Below are positions 35,076 to 43,735 of a stretch of 64,000 bases of DNA, piece after piece (the first letter of the stretch is position 1; every line of letters starts with the position of its first letter). The stretch covers positions 513,929-577,928 of the forward strand of contig NZ_JBAWJZ010000001.1 in assembly GCF_043876835.1 (NCBI RefSeq), given 5' to 3'. The notes under the pieces were generated by a model. The model did not search any database and was not told where the DNA came from. It saw only the letters and a program-made list of their open reading frames with translations. This DNA is from Yeosuana sp043876835. GTDB lineage: Bacteria; Bacteroidota; Bacteroidia; Flavobacteriales; Flavobacteriaceae. The translations under genes were made by a program, and so were the position numbers.

Positions 35076-35453
35076 TTAATGAGCTGCAATATTGTTTTCA
35101 AATTTTTCAAACAATCGTTTCATTTTAGTTTCAACCAATGTAAGACTTGGTTCTTCAGCACCAATATACAAAATCATAAACGCATGAGGTGTAGAAATGT
35201 TGTTGAAATATTCTGTTTTGTGTAACCTAAAGGCTTCACGCATAAGCCGTTTAATGCGATTGCGATCTACAGCCCGTTTAAAATGTTTTTTACTTACCGA
35301 AACACCAGTTTTAAACATCACATTATCATCAAATTCAGTTGAAATATATACTAAGCGCAGAGGAAACGCACTGACAGATTTGCCTTGTGAAAACAAGGTG
35401 TCTATAAGCTTTTTGCTTTTTAGTTTTTCTTTTTTGTTAAAAGTGAATTTCAA
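35076..35453 (-). CDS. rnpA: Ribonuclease P protein component
   Basis: 125 residues with the family's basic central signature RAVDRNRIKRLMREAFRLH (RNR motif), preceded by VSVSKKHFKRAV. It binds RNase P RNA and aids 5' maturation of tRNA precursors. rpmH, the usual neighbour in many bacteria, is absent upstream; the gene lies instead upstream of the S41 protease. It starts about 70 bases from the repeat element at 35527. Confidence 0.93.
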   Translation of the reverse strand: MKFTFNKKEKLKSKKLIDTLFSQGKSVSAFPLRLVYISTEFDDNVMFKTGVSVSKKHFKRAVDRNRIKRLMREAFRLHKTEYFNNISTPHAFMILYIGAEEPSLTLVETKMKRLFEKFENNIAAH

Positions 35454-35526
35454 TCGAACTGCTTTTAAAAACCAAAGGTAGTAAAATATAAAAGCTACTT
35501 TAAGAAATAGGTAATTTTTAGAAGTA

Positions 35527-35666
35527 TTCGTTTAACGGTTCTCGGCTTAGCGATGTGGCGGATTTTTAGCACAGAAGTTCAATAGAATTCCTAATGTTGA
35601 ACCTTGCACTAATGTGTCATAGAAGCACTTCATCCGCCATATTGCCAAACCGATGTTGTGCGATGC
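35527..35666. repeat. Palindromic repeat element 1 (attC-like), at the 3' end of the hydrolase gene
   Basis: A 140-bp imperfect palindrome. The outer end is TTCGTTTAACG (35527-35537). Arms at 35542-35563 and 35632-35653 match in 18 of 22 positions, all differences being transitions. The inner end is GTTGTGCGATGC (35655-35666), abutting the hydrolase stop codon. Ordered blocks TAACGGT, TTAGCGAT, GCACAGAAGTT, ATCCGCC and GTTG..GC recur in the element at 63202-63331. Confidence 0.75.
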
Positions 35667-36716
35667 TTATTTGTCTTTCACTGAATTGAAAATTCTGATA
35701 ATCTCATTATTAAATTTTTCAGGTTCTTCAAATACAGGACTATGTCCAGATTTTTCAAACTTAATGAATTCTTTTTTAGGTGCTTGCAGCATATTATTAT
35801 ACCTTTCTACAAGTTCCCAAGGTGTATTATAGTCATAAGCACCAGAGATAAAAAATACTGGGATTTTTACTGCTGGGATTTCTTTAAAGAAGTCTATGTT
35901 GTTGAAATCAGGGTCATAAATGATATTACCTGCTGAAAAGCCCGATGCTTTACCATATTTTATTAAATCAAAAAATGAATATTCTCTTGAAAACCAAATT
36001 GATGTTATCCAATCAGTATAGTTTGTTCTCTCATATCTTTCTCCACCTAATTTCAGTAACCATTCTTTTTGTTTTACTAATCCCCAAAAACCATTTTTAT
36101 ACATTTTTGTATAATCTCCCGATTGAGGTTGTCCAATTTCTTCTAATTCTTTGATGGCTTTTAGGTTGTTTGTTTCCTTAGCCTTTTTTAATGAATATTG
36201 ATAAGAGATAAGCTCTCCTTCGTATGACACTAACTCTTGACCTATTCCAACATAAGCGATGAAATTTTCAGGATTTTTTTGAACAGCATACAAGCCAAGT
36301 CTCGACCCCCAAGAATGTCCCACTAAAAATATTTTTTCAACATTGAACCTGTTTTTAAGATAAGCGGTAAGCGTATCAACGTCTTGAATATATTTTGCTA
36401 CCCTAATTTCTTCCTTTGGTGTCTTCTTACTGTAAGATTTGCCAGCATTTCTTTGGTCCCAGTAAACAACAGTGAAATGGTCTTCTAATTCGCTATTAAA
36501 TTTCCGCAATAAAGCAGTTGCAGATGCCCCGGGACCACCGTGTAAAAAAAGTAAAACGGGCTTGCTTACATCCTTTCCCCTTATCAACACATACTGTTTT
36601 GTATTGTTGATTTCTAAATATTTAATTTCAGCAAGTCCATTTGGGGTCTTTATTTTCTTTGTCGAGGTACACGAAGAAAAAATTAAAACAACGAAAATTA
36701 TAATTATATTTCTCAT
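35667..36716 (-). CDS. Alpha/beta-hydrolase lipoprotein (proline-iminopeptidase-like)
   Basis: 349 residues. The lipobox FSSC puts Cys at 16. The fold signatures are HGGPG (59-63, oxyanion hole), WDQRNAGKS, and the nucleophile elbow GHSWGS (Ser 135). The acidic residue lies in SGAYDYNTPW (about 305) and the His in KSGHSP (about 330), so the catalytic triad is complete. HGGPG plus WDQR is the S33 aminopeptidase pattern, but the substrate is unknown. The gene is enclosed by nested inverted repeats whose inner end touches its stop codon, suggesting it travels as a cassette. Confidence 0.85.
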   Translation of the reverse strand: MRNIIIIFVVLIFSSCTSTKKIKTPNGLAEIKYLEINNTKQYVLIRGKDVSKPVLLFLHGGPGASATALLRKFNSELEDHFTVVYWDQRNAGKSYSKKTPKEEIRVAKYIQDVDTLTAYLKNRFNVEKIFLVGHSWGSRLGLYAVQKNPENFIAYVGIGQELVSYEGELISYQYSLKKAKETNNLKAIKELEEIGQPQSGDYTKMYKNGFWGLVKQKEWLLKLGGERYERTNYTDWITSIWFSREYSFFDLIKYGKASGFSAGNIIYDPDFNNIDFFKEIPAVKIPVFFISGAYDYNTPWELVERYNNMLQAPKKEFIKFEKSGHSPVFEEPEKFNNEIIRIFNSVKDK

Positions 36717-36735
36717 TTTTCTGTATTTTGTTTAA

Positions 36736-36796
36736 GTATCGCACAACTATCATGATATGAAACCGTTTTAATGTTTTATATCAGACGTTAAACGAA
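36736..36796. repeat. Inverted partner element upstream of the hydrolase gene
   Basis: The inner end GTATCGCACAAC (36736-36747) is the reverse complement of 35655-35666 with one change. The outer end CGTTAAACGAA (36786-36796) is the exact reverse complement of 35527-35537. Between them is an 11-bp hairpin (36753-36763 with 36773-36783, one mismatch). Confidence 0.75.
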
Positions 36797-36846
36797 GTTA
36801 GTTAAAAATTCTTACAAAGTCAATTTTTAAAATGTATAAAAGCAAT

Positions 36847-36873
36847 AAAGCCTCTTTGGAAAAAAGAGGCTTT
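36847..36873 (-). terminator. Terminator of the small lipoprotein gene
   Basis: A perfect 11-bp stem AAAGCCTCTTT / AAAGAGGCTTT with a 5-base loop, 24 bases after the small gene's stop on the minus strand. Confidence 0.7.
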
Positions 36874-36897
36874 AAATTATTGATTTTAAAAATGGTT

Positions 36898-37080
36898 TTA
36901 TTTATTCTTGTTTTGACCCGGAGCGTAAGGTTTTGCCGATTGACTGCCTGTAGATTTTTTTATTTGCCCAGGAGCGGTACTGGATTTGCCTTTATTTGAC
37001 ACATAAAAAACTCTGCTACAGTTTGTGAAAATAAATAAGGCAAGCAATGCTATTAAAAACTTAAATCCATTTGATTTCAT
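36898..37080 (-). CDS. Small lipoprotein with duplicated APGQ motif
   Basis: 60 residues. The signal peptide ends at FIFTNC (Cys 21). The mature part is short, basic and probably disordered, with APGQIKK and APGQNKN as an internal repeat. Similar small proteins are frequent in Flavobacteriaceae; automatic annotations sometimes name them a quinol oxidase subunit, which nothing here supports. It starts 62 bases after the M1 peptidase stop and is followed by a terminator, so it is a genuine gene and probably co-transcribed with the peptidase. Confidence 0.65.
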   Translation of the reverse strand: MKSNGFKFLIALLALFIFTNCSRVFYVSNKGKSSTAPGQIKKSTGSQSAKPYAPGQNKNK

Positions 37081-37142
37081 ATTTTTTTATTTGTAGGTTA
37101 CTCATTATTTACGGTTTAATTGGGGCGATAGATTTTTATAAT

Positions 37143-38963
37143 TTACATTTTGTTATTTTCTCTGTTTATATCTGCCATTCCTTCTTTTGGGTCTATTTCT
37201 ACTTTTGCAACAGGTTTCGTGGTTGTAAAAGTATAAGTTGGATATGCCCAAGCCCAGTCTGCTATAATAGTGGCCGTTGTTGGTTTTTCACCATACATCA
37301 TACGTAAAGGAATGTAAAAATCTTCTGTACTTCCGTCTGTATAGGTTACAGTTAAATCGATAGGCATTGGCATTAAACCTATGCGTTCTAAGGTTACTGT
37401 ATTGCCTTCAACAGTTTTTACACCATAATCAATAGTGTTTGTAGTCTGGCCAAAATCGGTTAAATACCAATCAAGTTCTAAACCAGATACTTTTTCAGCA
37501 GTACGAACAATATCCAATGGTTTTGGATGTGTGAATTTAAACTCCTCAAAATACTTTTTAATAGTTGTTTTTAGGTTTTCATCACCAATAACATAAGCTA
37601 ATTGCGCTAAAAACACTTCACCTTTTGAATAGGCAGAAATACTATACGTTTGATTATATGCATAACGGTCTGCGTGAGTAGTTAAAGGTTGTTCCTTACC
37701 AGATTTTGCTAAATAAATATAGCCTCTATAGGCACCTTTTGTTGGGTTTTCTGAATTTTTGTGTAAGATATCATTTTCGGCCAAATCGCTTATATAGCTA
37801 GTAAAACCTTCGTCCATCCACTCGTGTTTTGACTCATTTGAAGCAAGTAAAAACTGAAACCAGGTATGTGCCATTTCGTGTGCAATAACACCAAACAAAC
37901 CATTGAAACTTCCTTCGCCCATAATAAGGGTACACATGGCATATTCCATACCGCCATCACCACCTTGAATGACAGAATATTGCTCGTAAGGATAGTTGCC
38001 TACATTGGTACTATAATACTGCATCAACTCCACAACTTTTGGCTGTACATTTTTCCAGTTTTCTAAATTCTCTTTAGGCATGGTACTTTTATAGAAAAAA
38101 TGTAAAAGCGGACCATTTGGTACTTGCATGGTATCGTGATTATAGTTTGGGTCTGCCGCCCATGTAAAGTCGTGAACATTAGGCGCTACAAAATGCCAAG
38201 TTAATTTGTCTCCTTTAGTTTTAACTTTTTCTGTTGTGTAACCATGGCCAATTTCATTGGGGTTTTGTAAATATCCAGAACCTCCAATAGTATAGGTTTT
38301 ATCAATAGTAATGCTTACATCAAAGTTTCCCCAAACACCAAAAAATTCTCTAGCAATATAAGGGTCTGCGTGCCAACCTTCAAAATCGTATTCTGCTAAT
38401 TTAGGATACCACTGTGCCATTGACAATGCCACACCTTCTTTATTATTTTTTCCAGCACGACGTATTTGAAGCGGTACTTGACCGTTAAAAACCATATCAA
38501 AAGTAACTTGTTCACCAGGTTGAATAGGAGATGCTAAGGTTACTTCTAAAATAGTCCCTACGGTTTCATATTTTAATGCTACTCCATTTTGTGTAAGTGA
38601 ACTTACTTTTAAAAACCCCTGATCTTCTGGAGCTAATTTGCTAATTCTATCTTTAACACGAGGATCTGGGTCGGCTATGGTAAGTGAACGTACATCCATT
38701 TCACTGCCCGGTTGAAACGCATTATAAAACAAATGATAATATACACGGTTTAACACATCTGGTGAATTATTGGTATATACTAAATGCTGAGTGCCTTGGT
38801 ATTGATATGTTTTTACATCCATATCAACATTCATGGTATAGTCAATTTTTTGTTGCCAATATCCGGGGTTTTGAGTTTTAGTGGCTGACTTGACACTGAC
38901 ATTTGAAGCACTACACGAAAGTATTGCTATAACAGAAAAAAAGTAAAAAAAAGAATATTTCAT
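37143..38963 (-). CDS. M1-family zinc metallopeptidase lipoprotein
   Basis: 606 residues. The lipobox is AILSC. The N-terminal saddle domain includes QYQGTQHLVYTNNSPDVLNRVYYHLF. The catalytic motif is HEMAHTWF near residue 361, with the second zinc ligand Glu in WMDEGFTSY about 20 residues later and the substrate-binding GGMEYAM upstream. Aminopeptidases of this type remove N-terminal residues from peptides. Lipid anchoring suggests a role in the periplasm or at the cell surface. The first gene of a two-gene unit with the small lipoprotein. Confidence 0.93.
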   Translation of the reverse strand: MKYSFFYFFSVIAILSCSASNVSVKSATKTQNPGYWQQKIDYTMNVDMDVKTYQYQGTQHLVYTNNSPDVLNRVYYHLFYNAFQPGSEMDVRSLTIADPDPRVKDRISKLAPEDQGFLKVSSLTQNGVALKYETVGTILEVTLASPIQPGEQVTFDMVFNGQVPLQIRRAGKNNKEGVALSMAQWYPKLAEYDFEGWHADPYIAREFFGVWGNFDVSITIDKTYTIGGSGYLQNPNEIGHGYTTEKVKTKGDKLTWHFVAPNVHDFTWAADPNYNHDTMQVPNGPLLHFFYKSTMPKENLENWKNVQPKVVELMQYYSTNVGNYPYEQYSVIQGGDGGMEYAMCTLIMGEGSFNGLFGVIAHEMAHTWFQFLLASNESKHEWMDEGFTSYISDLAENDILHKNSENPTKGAYRGYIYLAKSGKEQPLTTHADRYAYNQTYSISAYSKGEVFLAQLAYVIGDENLKTTIKKYFEEFKFTHPKPLDIVRTAEKVSGLELDWYLTDFGQTTNTIDYGVKTVEGNTVTLERIGLMPMPIDLTVTYTDGSTEDFYIPLRMMYGEKPTTATIIADWAWAYPTYTFTTTKPVAKVEIDPKEGMADINRENNKM

Positions 38964-39048
38964 AAAGTCAATTTTTTAGGTTATTTATGTTGAAACTAGC
39001 TTTTTCTAGTTTAGAAGACTTGAAAATAGTATAGTCTATTTTAAATAG

Positions 39049-39075
39049 AAAAAGGGGTTTTTAAAACCCCTTTTT
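39049..39075 (-). terminator. Terminator of the S8 peptidase gene
   Basis: AAAAAGGGGTTTT pairs with AAAACCCCTTTTT in a compact GC-cored hairpin just after the stop at 39080. Its symmetrical A/T tracts allow either direction. Confidence 0.75.
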
Positions 39076-39079
39076 AGTT

Positions 39080-40687
39080 TTATTTTGCTATTTGAGACGC
39101 TATGATTAAAGCGTTGTAAGCATTAACCATTTTCCCAGATTTTGTTAAATCACCAAACGGTTTTATGTTTGCGGCATCACCACCAGTAACAACTTTTGTT
39201 TGAAGTGCTAAGCCAGAATCCATTAAAATATGTTTTACTTGAGAAGCCGTTAAACTTGGGTAATAAGAACGAATTAAAGCGGCAACACCGGCAACAGCTG
39301 GAGCTGCCATTGAAGTACCTCCTTTGGTATCATACTCATTTTCTGGAGTCGTTGAATATATTTTTGCTCCTGGAGCAAATACGTCTACATTTATTTTTCC
39401 GTAGTTTGAAAAACCTGCTACCATATTAGGGCCATATTTTGGTTCTAAAGCACCTACTGTAATGAAATTATCAGATACTTCTGGACCATTATCAACTTGA
39501 TCATTCGGATAAATTGCTATAGAATCTAAATCTTCACCTTCATTTCCTGCTGCATTTACAAATAATACATCATGTTTGCCAGCATAAACAATTGCTTCTC
39601 TTACCCAGTCGCTATGAGGAGAGTAGTATTTTCCAAAACTTCCGTTAATAATTTTTGCGCCATTATCTACGGCATAACGAATTGCCAATGCAACATCTTT
39701 ATCATACTCATCTCCGTTTGGAACCGTACGAACAGGCATAATTTCTACATTGTTTGCAACACCATTAACGCCTAAGCCATTATTACGTTCAGCAGCAATA
39801 ATTCCAGCGACATGTGTGCCATGGCTTTCGCTTTTCTTAACAGGTTTTACGTTTCCATTTCCATAGAATTTAGTACTCATATCATCTGGATTATCTCCAT
39901 TAACACGACCTTTTAAATCTTTGTTTAAGTTGTAATTTAAGCGTTCATTGATACTTTCTAAACCACTTTCAATTTCTTTAATAGCATCACCTACAGACTC
40001 TAAACCATTACTGTACATATAATTTGCCATTTGTACTGCTTGGTTAACCTCTTGATTGTCGGTTTTTATACTTTCAACATCTTCTTTTGTATAATCTTTT
40101 TTGTTAAGATATTTTGATAAGGCATCATCAGCGCCTTTAATGCGTTGATATATCTGATCATACTGGGTTTTTCTTCCCATCCACAATTGATATTCTTTAT
40201 CATATTCTGCTTTAGCCCTGTTGTATTCTGGATTAGATGTGTCACCACTAGCAAGAATTCTTACATATTCTAATTGCTCATTATAGCCATCTCCTAAAAA
40301 ATTCCATCCATGAACATCATCAACATAACCATTTTTATCATCATCTTTTCCGTTGTTTGGAATTTCTCTTTTATTGGTCCAAATAACATCATTTAAGTCT
40401 TCGTGGTCGATATCTATACCAGAATCTACAACCGCTACAATGACTTTTTTGCCAGTTTTATTTTTTATAATTTCCGCATAAGCTTTATCAACACTCATTC
40501 CCGGAATGGTGTCTTTTACAAGGTCTAAATGTCCCCAATTGTGTTTTTCTGCCTCAGTTAAGTCAGCGGTTTTTAATGGGGAAGAATCTATATTTTCAAT
40601 AGGTGTTGATATGATAGCTGAGCTTCCGCAACTAAAAAGCATGGACGCAAGAAGCATCGCAAAGAATAAAGATTTATAAGATTTCAT
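39080..40687 (-). CDS. Subtilisin-like (S8) serine peptidase lipoprotein
   Basis: 535 residues with lipobox SMLFSC (Cys 20). The catalytic triad is Asp 88 in VAVVDSGIDIDHEDL, His near 289 in SHGTHVAGIIA and Ser near 459 in GGTSMAAPAVAG. About 200 residues separate Asp and His, far more than in classic subtilisin; the insert is charged and helical (about 150-250). No propeptide inhibitor domain or T9SS tail is evident. It starts 12 bases after the MBL gene stop, so the two form an operon. Confidence 0.92.
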   Translation of the reverse strand: MKSYKSLFFAMLLASMLFSCGSSAIISTPIENIDSSPLKTADLTEAEKHNWGHLDLVKDTIPGMSVDKAYAEIIKNKTGKKVIVAVVDSGIDIDHEDLNDVIWTNKREIPNNGKDDDKNGYVDDVHGWNFLGDGYNEQLEYVRILASGDTSNPEYNRAKAEYDKEYQLWMGRKTQYDQIYQRIKGADDALSKYLNKKDYTKEDVESIKTDNQEVNQAVQMANYMYSNGLESVGDAIKEIESGLESINERLNYNLNKDLKGRVNGDNPDDMSTKFYGNGNVKPVKKSESHGTHVAGIIAAERNNGLGVNGVANNVEIMPVRTVPNGDEYDKDVALAIRYAVDNGAKIINGSFGKYYSPHSDWVREAIVYAGKHDVLFVNAAGNEGEDLDSIAIYPNDQVDNGPEVSDNFITVGALEPKYGPNMVAGFSNYGKINVDVFAPGAKIYSTTPENEYDTKGGTSMAAPAVAGVAALIRSYYPSLTASQVKHILMDSGLALQTKVVTGGDAANIKPFGDLTKSGKMVNAYNALIIASQIAK

Positions 40688-40699
40688 TAGAGTTAAATA

Positions 40700-41560
40700 T
40701 TAATTAAAAATTTCAGAAGTTGTGTAAATATTTTTCAGTCTCACACCTTTTTCGGTATGCTGAACGGTAATAATTTCATTATGGGCGTCATGCTCTAAAA
40801 ACAAATAATATTCGTTATCAGCAGCCATTTTTAAAAAGGTTTCTTTTTCGTCAAGAGTTAATAAAGGTCTTGTGTCATAACCCATAACGAAAGCTAAGGG
40901 CAGATGCCCAACGGTTGGAAGTAAATCTGCTACAAAACAGATGGTTTTATTTTTATAGTGAATCATTGGAATCATTTGCTTGTCGGTATGACCATCAGCA
41001 AAAAAAATGTCAAAACCAATCTCAGAGTTTTTAAGTGTATTTCCATTAGGAATAGTTATAAACTTTAGTTGGCCACTATCCTGCATTGGTAAAAGATTCT
41101 CTTTTAAAAATGATGCTTTTTCCCTTTTATTAGGTTGGGTTGCCCACAACCAATGGTCTTTATTGCTCCAAAAATGTGCATTTTTAAAAGCTGGTTCATA
41201 ACCTGTTTTGTCATGATTCCATTGTATGCTGCCACCACAATGATCGAAATGTAAATGCGTCATAAACACATCGGTTATATCATCAGGATGAAAGCCATGA
41301 TGTTTTAATGATTTTTCAAGTGTATCATTTCCCCATAAATAGTAGTATCCAAAAAATTTATCAGATTGCTTATTGCCCATTCCGGTATCAATCAGAATAA
41401 GTTTGTTGCCATCTTCAACCAATAAACATCTGGTTGCAAGATCAATCATATTATTGGCGTCGGCAGGGTTTGTAGTTTGCCACATTGATTTTGGAACAAC
41501 ACCAAACATGGCGCCACCGTCGAGTTTAAAATTTCCTGAATTAATGGGGTATAAATTCAT
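40700..41560 (-). CDS. Metallo-beta-lactamase-fold hydrolase
   Basis: 286 residues, no signal peptide. The zinc-binding motif THLHFDH is at 101-107, preceded by LILIDTGMG and followed by the later ligands in FFADGHTDKQMIP (His) and FVADLLPT (Asp). Overall similarity is to quorum-quenching-lactonase/AttM-like and related cytoplasmic MBL hydrolases. The substrate is unknown. Upstream member of an operon with the S8 peptidase. Confidence 0.87.
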   Translation of the reverse strand: MNLYPINSGNFKLDGGAMFGVVPKSMWQTTNPADANNMIDLATRCLLVEDGNKLILIDTGMGNKQSDKFFGYYYLWGNDTLEKSLKHHGFHPDDITDVFMTHLHFDHCGGSIQWNHDKTGYEPAFKNAHFWSNKDHWLWATQPNKREKASFLKENLLPMQDSGQLKFITIPNGNTLKNSEIGFDIFFADGHTDKQMIPMIHYKNKTICFVADLLPTVGHLPLAFVMGYDTRPLLTLDEKETFLKMAADNEYYLFLEHDAHNEIITVQHTEKGVRLKNIYTTSEIFN

Positions 41561-41614
41561 AAGTATACAAAATTAGTAAAACCTATATAATAATGGTTAA
41601 ATGTTATGAAATTA

Positions 41615-43534
41615 TTAAGATTCCAATTTAAAACGTACGTTGTTTACACTTTCTTTAGAACCTACCAATGTTACAACATCTCCTAAACGAAGTCTGGTGA
41701 AACCATGTGAGATGATAATTCTACCTTTTCGCATCACAGAAAGCACTATTATATCTGTTGGAAACCTTAAATCTCTTAAGGTAAGACCATGAATATCTTT
41801 ATTTCTTATTTCAACATCTATTGTGTCTTGTGAATTGTCAATACCTAATAAAATAGAGGTTGCGTTGGGCGAGCGCACAAAATGATCAAGTAAATTTACC
41901 ATGGCTAATGATGGATCTATAATTCGAACGCCCAGACTATTGAATTTGTTTAAAAAAACTCTTGACCCGTTAAATCGAGCTATAATATCCTTGATTCCAA
42001 AATCTTTATACATGATTTCAGAGATTTTATAATTCTCAGAGTCTGAAAGTAAACAAACAACAACATCGGCTTTTTCAATATTCAAATTTTTAAAATTTGG
42101 CAAAGAAAACTCCGTTAAAGGAATGATATCAAAATTCTCATTACTTTCAATAAAATCTTCTGTTTTACAAAATATTCTTGGAATCCAACCGTGTTGTTTT
42201 AAAGCCACTGCAAGAGCAATGGACTGATTTTCTAAACCAAAAATGATAGCATCTTTTACGCCATCAAAATCTGGCGTTTTATTTTTTAAACGACTTTCTC
42301 CAACAATATTAATTGCCAATTTAAATAAAGGAGGTCCAATTAATTGATTAAGAACAATGATTGCAATGATAATGGTTTCAAATTCATAACCCCAAGAAGG
42401 AAATTCATTGGCTATCAATGTAGTTAAACCCAACGCAACACCGGCTTGCGTAACATAAGGCATCCACGCTATAAACGTGAATTTTTTATTGTCTTTTGAA
42501 GCTACAACTCCAAAAACACCACCAATAATAAGAGTTATAATTCTAAGTCCGAATAAAGCAATAGCAACCCAAAACACACCAATTAAGGTATGAAATGATA
42601 ATGCCGCACCAGTTAAGGTAAAAAATATGATATAAATTGTAGGGCTAATACCTTCTAACAAGCCTGTAAACTCAACCCTGTTTTTACTGTAATTTGTGAC
42701 AACAAAACTTCCAATAATGCAAATTAGCAAAGGTTCTAAAGTGATTTCGTGCAATAAATATTGGTGTGAGTAAACTTTAACTACTAAAGCAAACAGATAG
42801 ATACTATATCCTAAAAGCAAGATAATTACAGATTTGATATGCTTATTAAGTTTTAAGGTAAGCGGAATTTGGATGATTCTTCCCAGCAAAACACCTAAAG
42901 CAAATGAAAAAGTGAGTTCAATAAACAAGAAAAACAAAAACAATAAACCTAAAGGTTCTTTGTGTATTATAGCTTTGGTGACTGCGAAACAGACAGCAAA
43001 CAAGATAATAACCAAAACATCTTTAACCACAGTCACGCCCATAGCTGTTTTTGTGAATGGCCCATTGGCACGCATTTCATTAATAACAGCAATTGCAGAT
43101 GAAGGTGATCGAGCCACGAAAATAGTACCAAACAACATAGCAATAGCTATCTTAACATCTGGAGTTAAGTTGGACATAAAAGAAATATGAGATGCTGTAA
43201 AGTAAATAACGCCGGTGCTTAAAAAAAATGTAATCACTAATTGTCCAATAGTCATCCACTTTATACTTTTTAATCTACTACGCAATTCCTTTAAGTATAA
43301 TTCTGAACCAGCTGAAAAAGCAATAATAGATAAAGCAATATCATTTAAAAAGCGAAGTTTAGGCAAAGATTCATGTGGAATAAACTTTAACACAGAAGAA
43401 CCAGCAATAATACCGGTAACAATTAGCCCAGTAATTAAAGGAAACTTAATTTTTTGAAAAGCTTTCGCAATTTGATACCCAGCAATAGATACAATTGTAA
43501 AACCTATTAAAAGAACAAAAAAATTCAAATCCAT
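41615..43534 (-). CDS. CPA2-type cation/proton antiporter with RCK (TrkA) domains
   Basis: 639 residues. About 12 membrane helices (1-395) form a Na+/H+-exchanger fold with ALSIIAFSAGSELYLKELR. The cytoplasmic part has a TrkA-N-like domain (about 420-535) and a TrkA-C domain at the end (VTLVGSKESVNNVRFKLES). The TrkA-N nucleotide-binding glycines are weak here (IIFGLENQSIALAVAL). Such proteins exchange K+ or Na+ for protons and are gated by ligands bound at the RCK part. Diverges from the second antiporter. Confidence 0.85.
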   Translation of the reverse strand: MDLNFFVLLIGFTIVSIAGYQIAKAFQKIKFPLITGLIVTGIIAGSSVLKFIPHESLPKLRFLNDIALSIIAFSAGSELYLKELRSRLKSIKWMTIGQLVITFFLSTGVIYFTASHISFMSNLTPDVKIAIAMLFGTIFVARSPSSAIAVINEMRANGPFTKTAMGVTVVKDVLVIILFAVCFAVTKAIIHKEPLGLLFLFFLFIELTFSFALGVLLGRIIQIPLTLKLNKHIKSVIILLLGYSIYLFALVVKVYSHQYLLHEITLEPLLICIIGSFVVTNYSKNRVEFTGLLEGISPTIYIIFFTLTGAALSFHTLIGVFWVAIALFGLRIITLIIGGVFGVVASKDNKKFTFIAWMPYVTQAGVALGLTTLIANEFPSWGYEFETIIIAIIVLNQLIGPPLFKLAINIVGESRLKNKTPDFDGVKDAIIFGLENQSIALAVALKQHGWIPRIFCKTEDFIESNENFDIIPLTEFSLPNFKNLNIEKADVVVCLLSDSENYKISEIMYKDFGIKDIIARFNGSRVFLNKFNSLGVRIIDPSLAMVNLLDHFVRSPNATSILLGIDNSQDTIDVEIRNKDIHGLTLRDLRFPTDIIVLSVMRKGRIIISHGFTRLRLGDVVTLVGSKESVNNVRFKLES

Positions 43535-43735
43535 AAAGAATAATTCCTGTTAGGCTTATTAAATATATCAAACCCTGTTGAAAGTACAAGATATATTAAA
43601 TTATAAGAAAACCATATTGAATTGAAATTAAAACAATTGTTTATTATGCTAATAGCTATTCCAATAAAAAGAAACTTAGCTAAAGGATTGATTTTTTCAT
43701 GTTTTTATTAGTATTTTAACACAAAAATTTATTGC

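Noticed and set aside
35076..35453. rnpA as a marker of the replication origin
   Set aside because: rpmH and dnaA are absent, and in Bacteroidota rnpA is not a dependable origin neighbour.
35527..36796. Insertion sequence with transposase
   Set aside because: The only ORF inside is an alpha/beta hydrolase; no transposase or flanking target-site duplication is evident.
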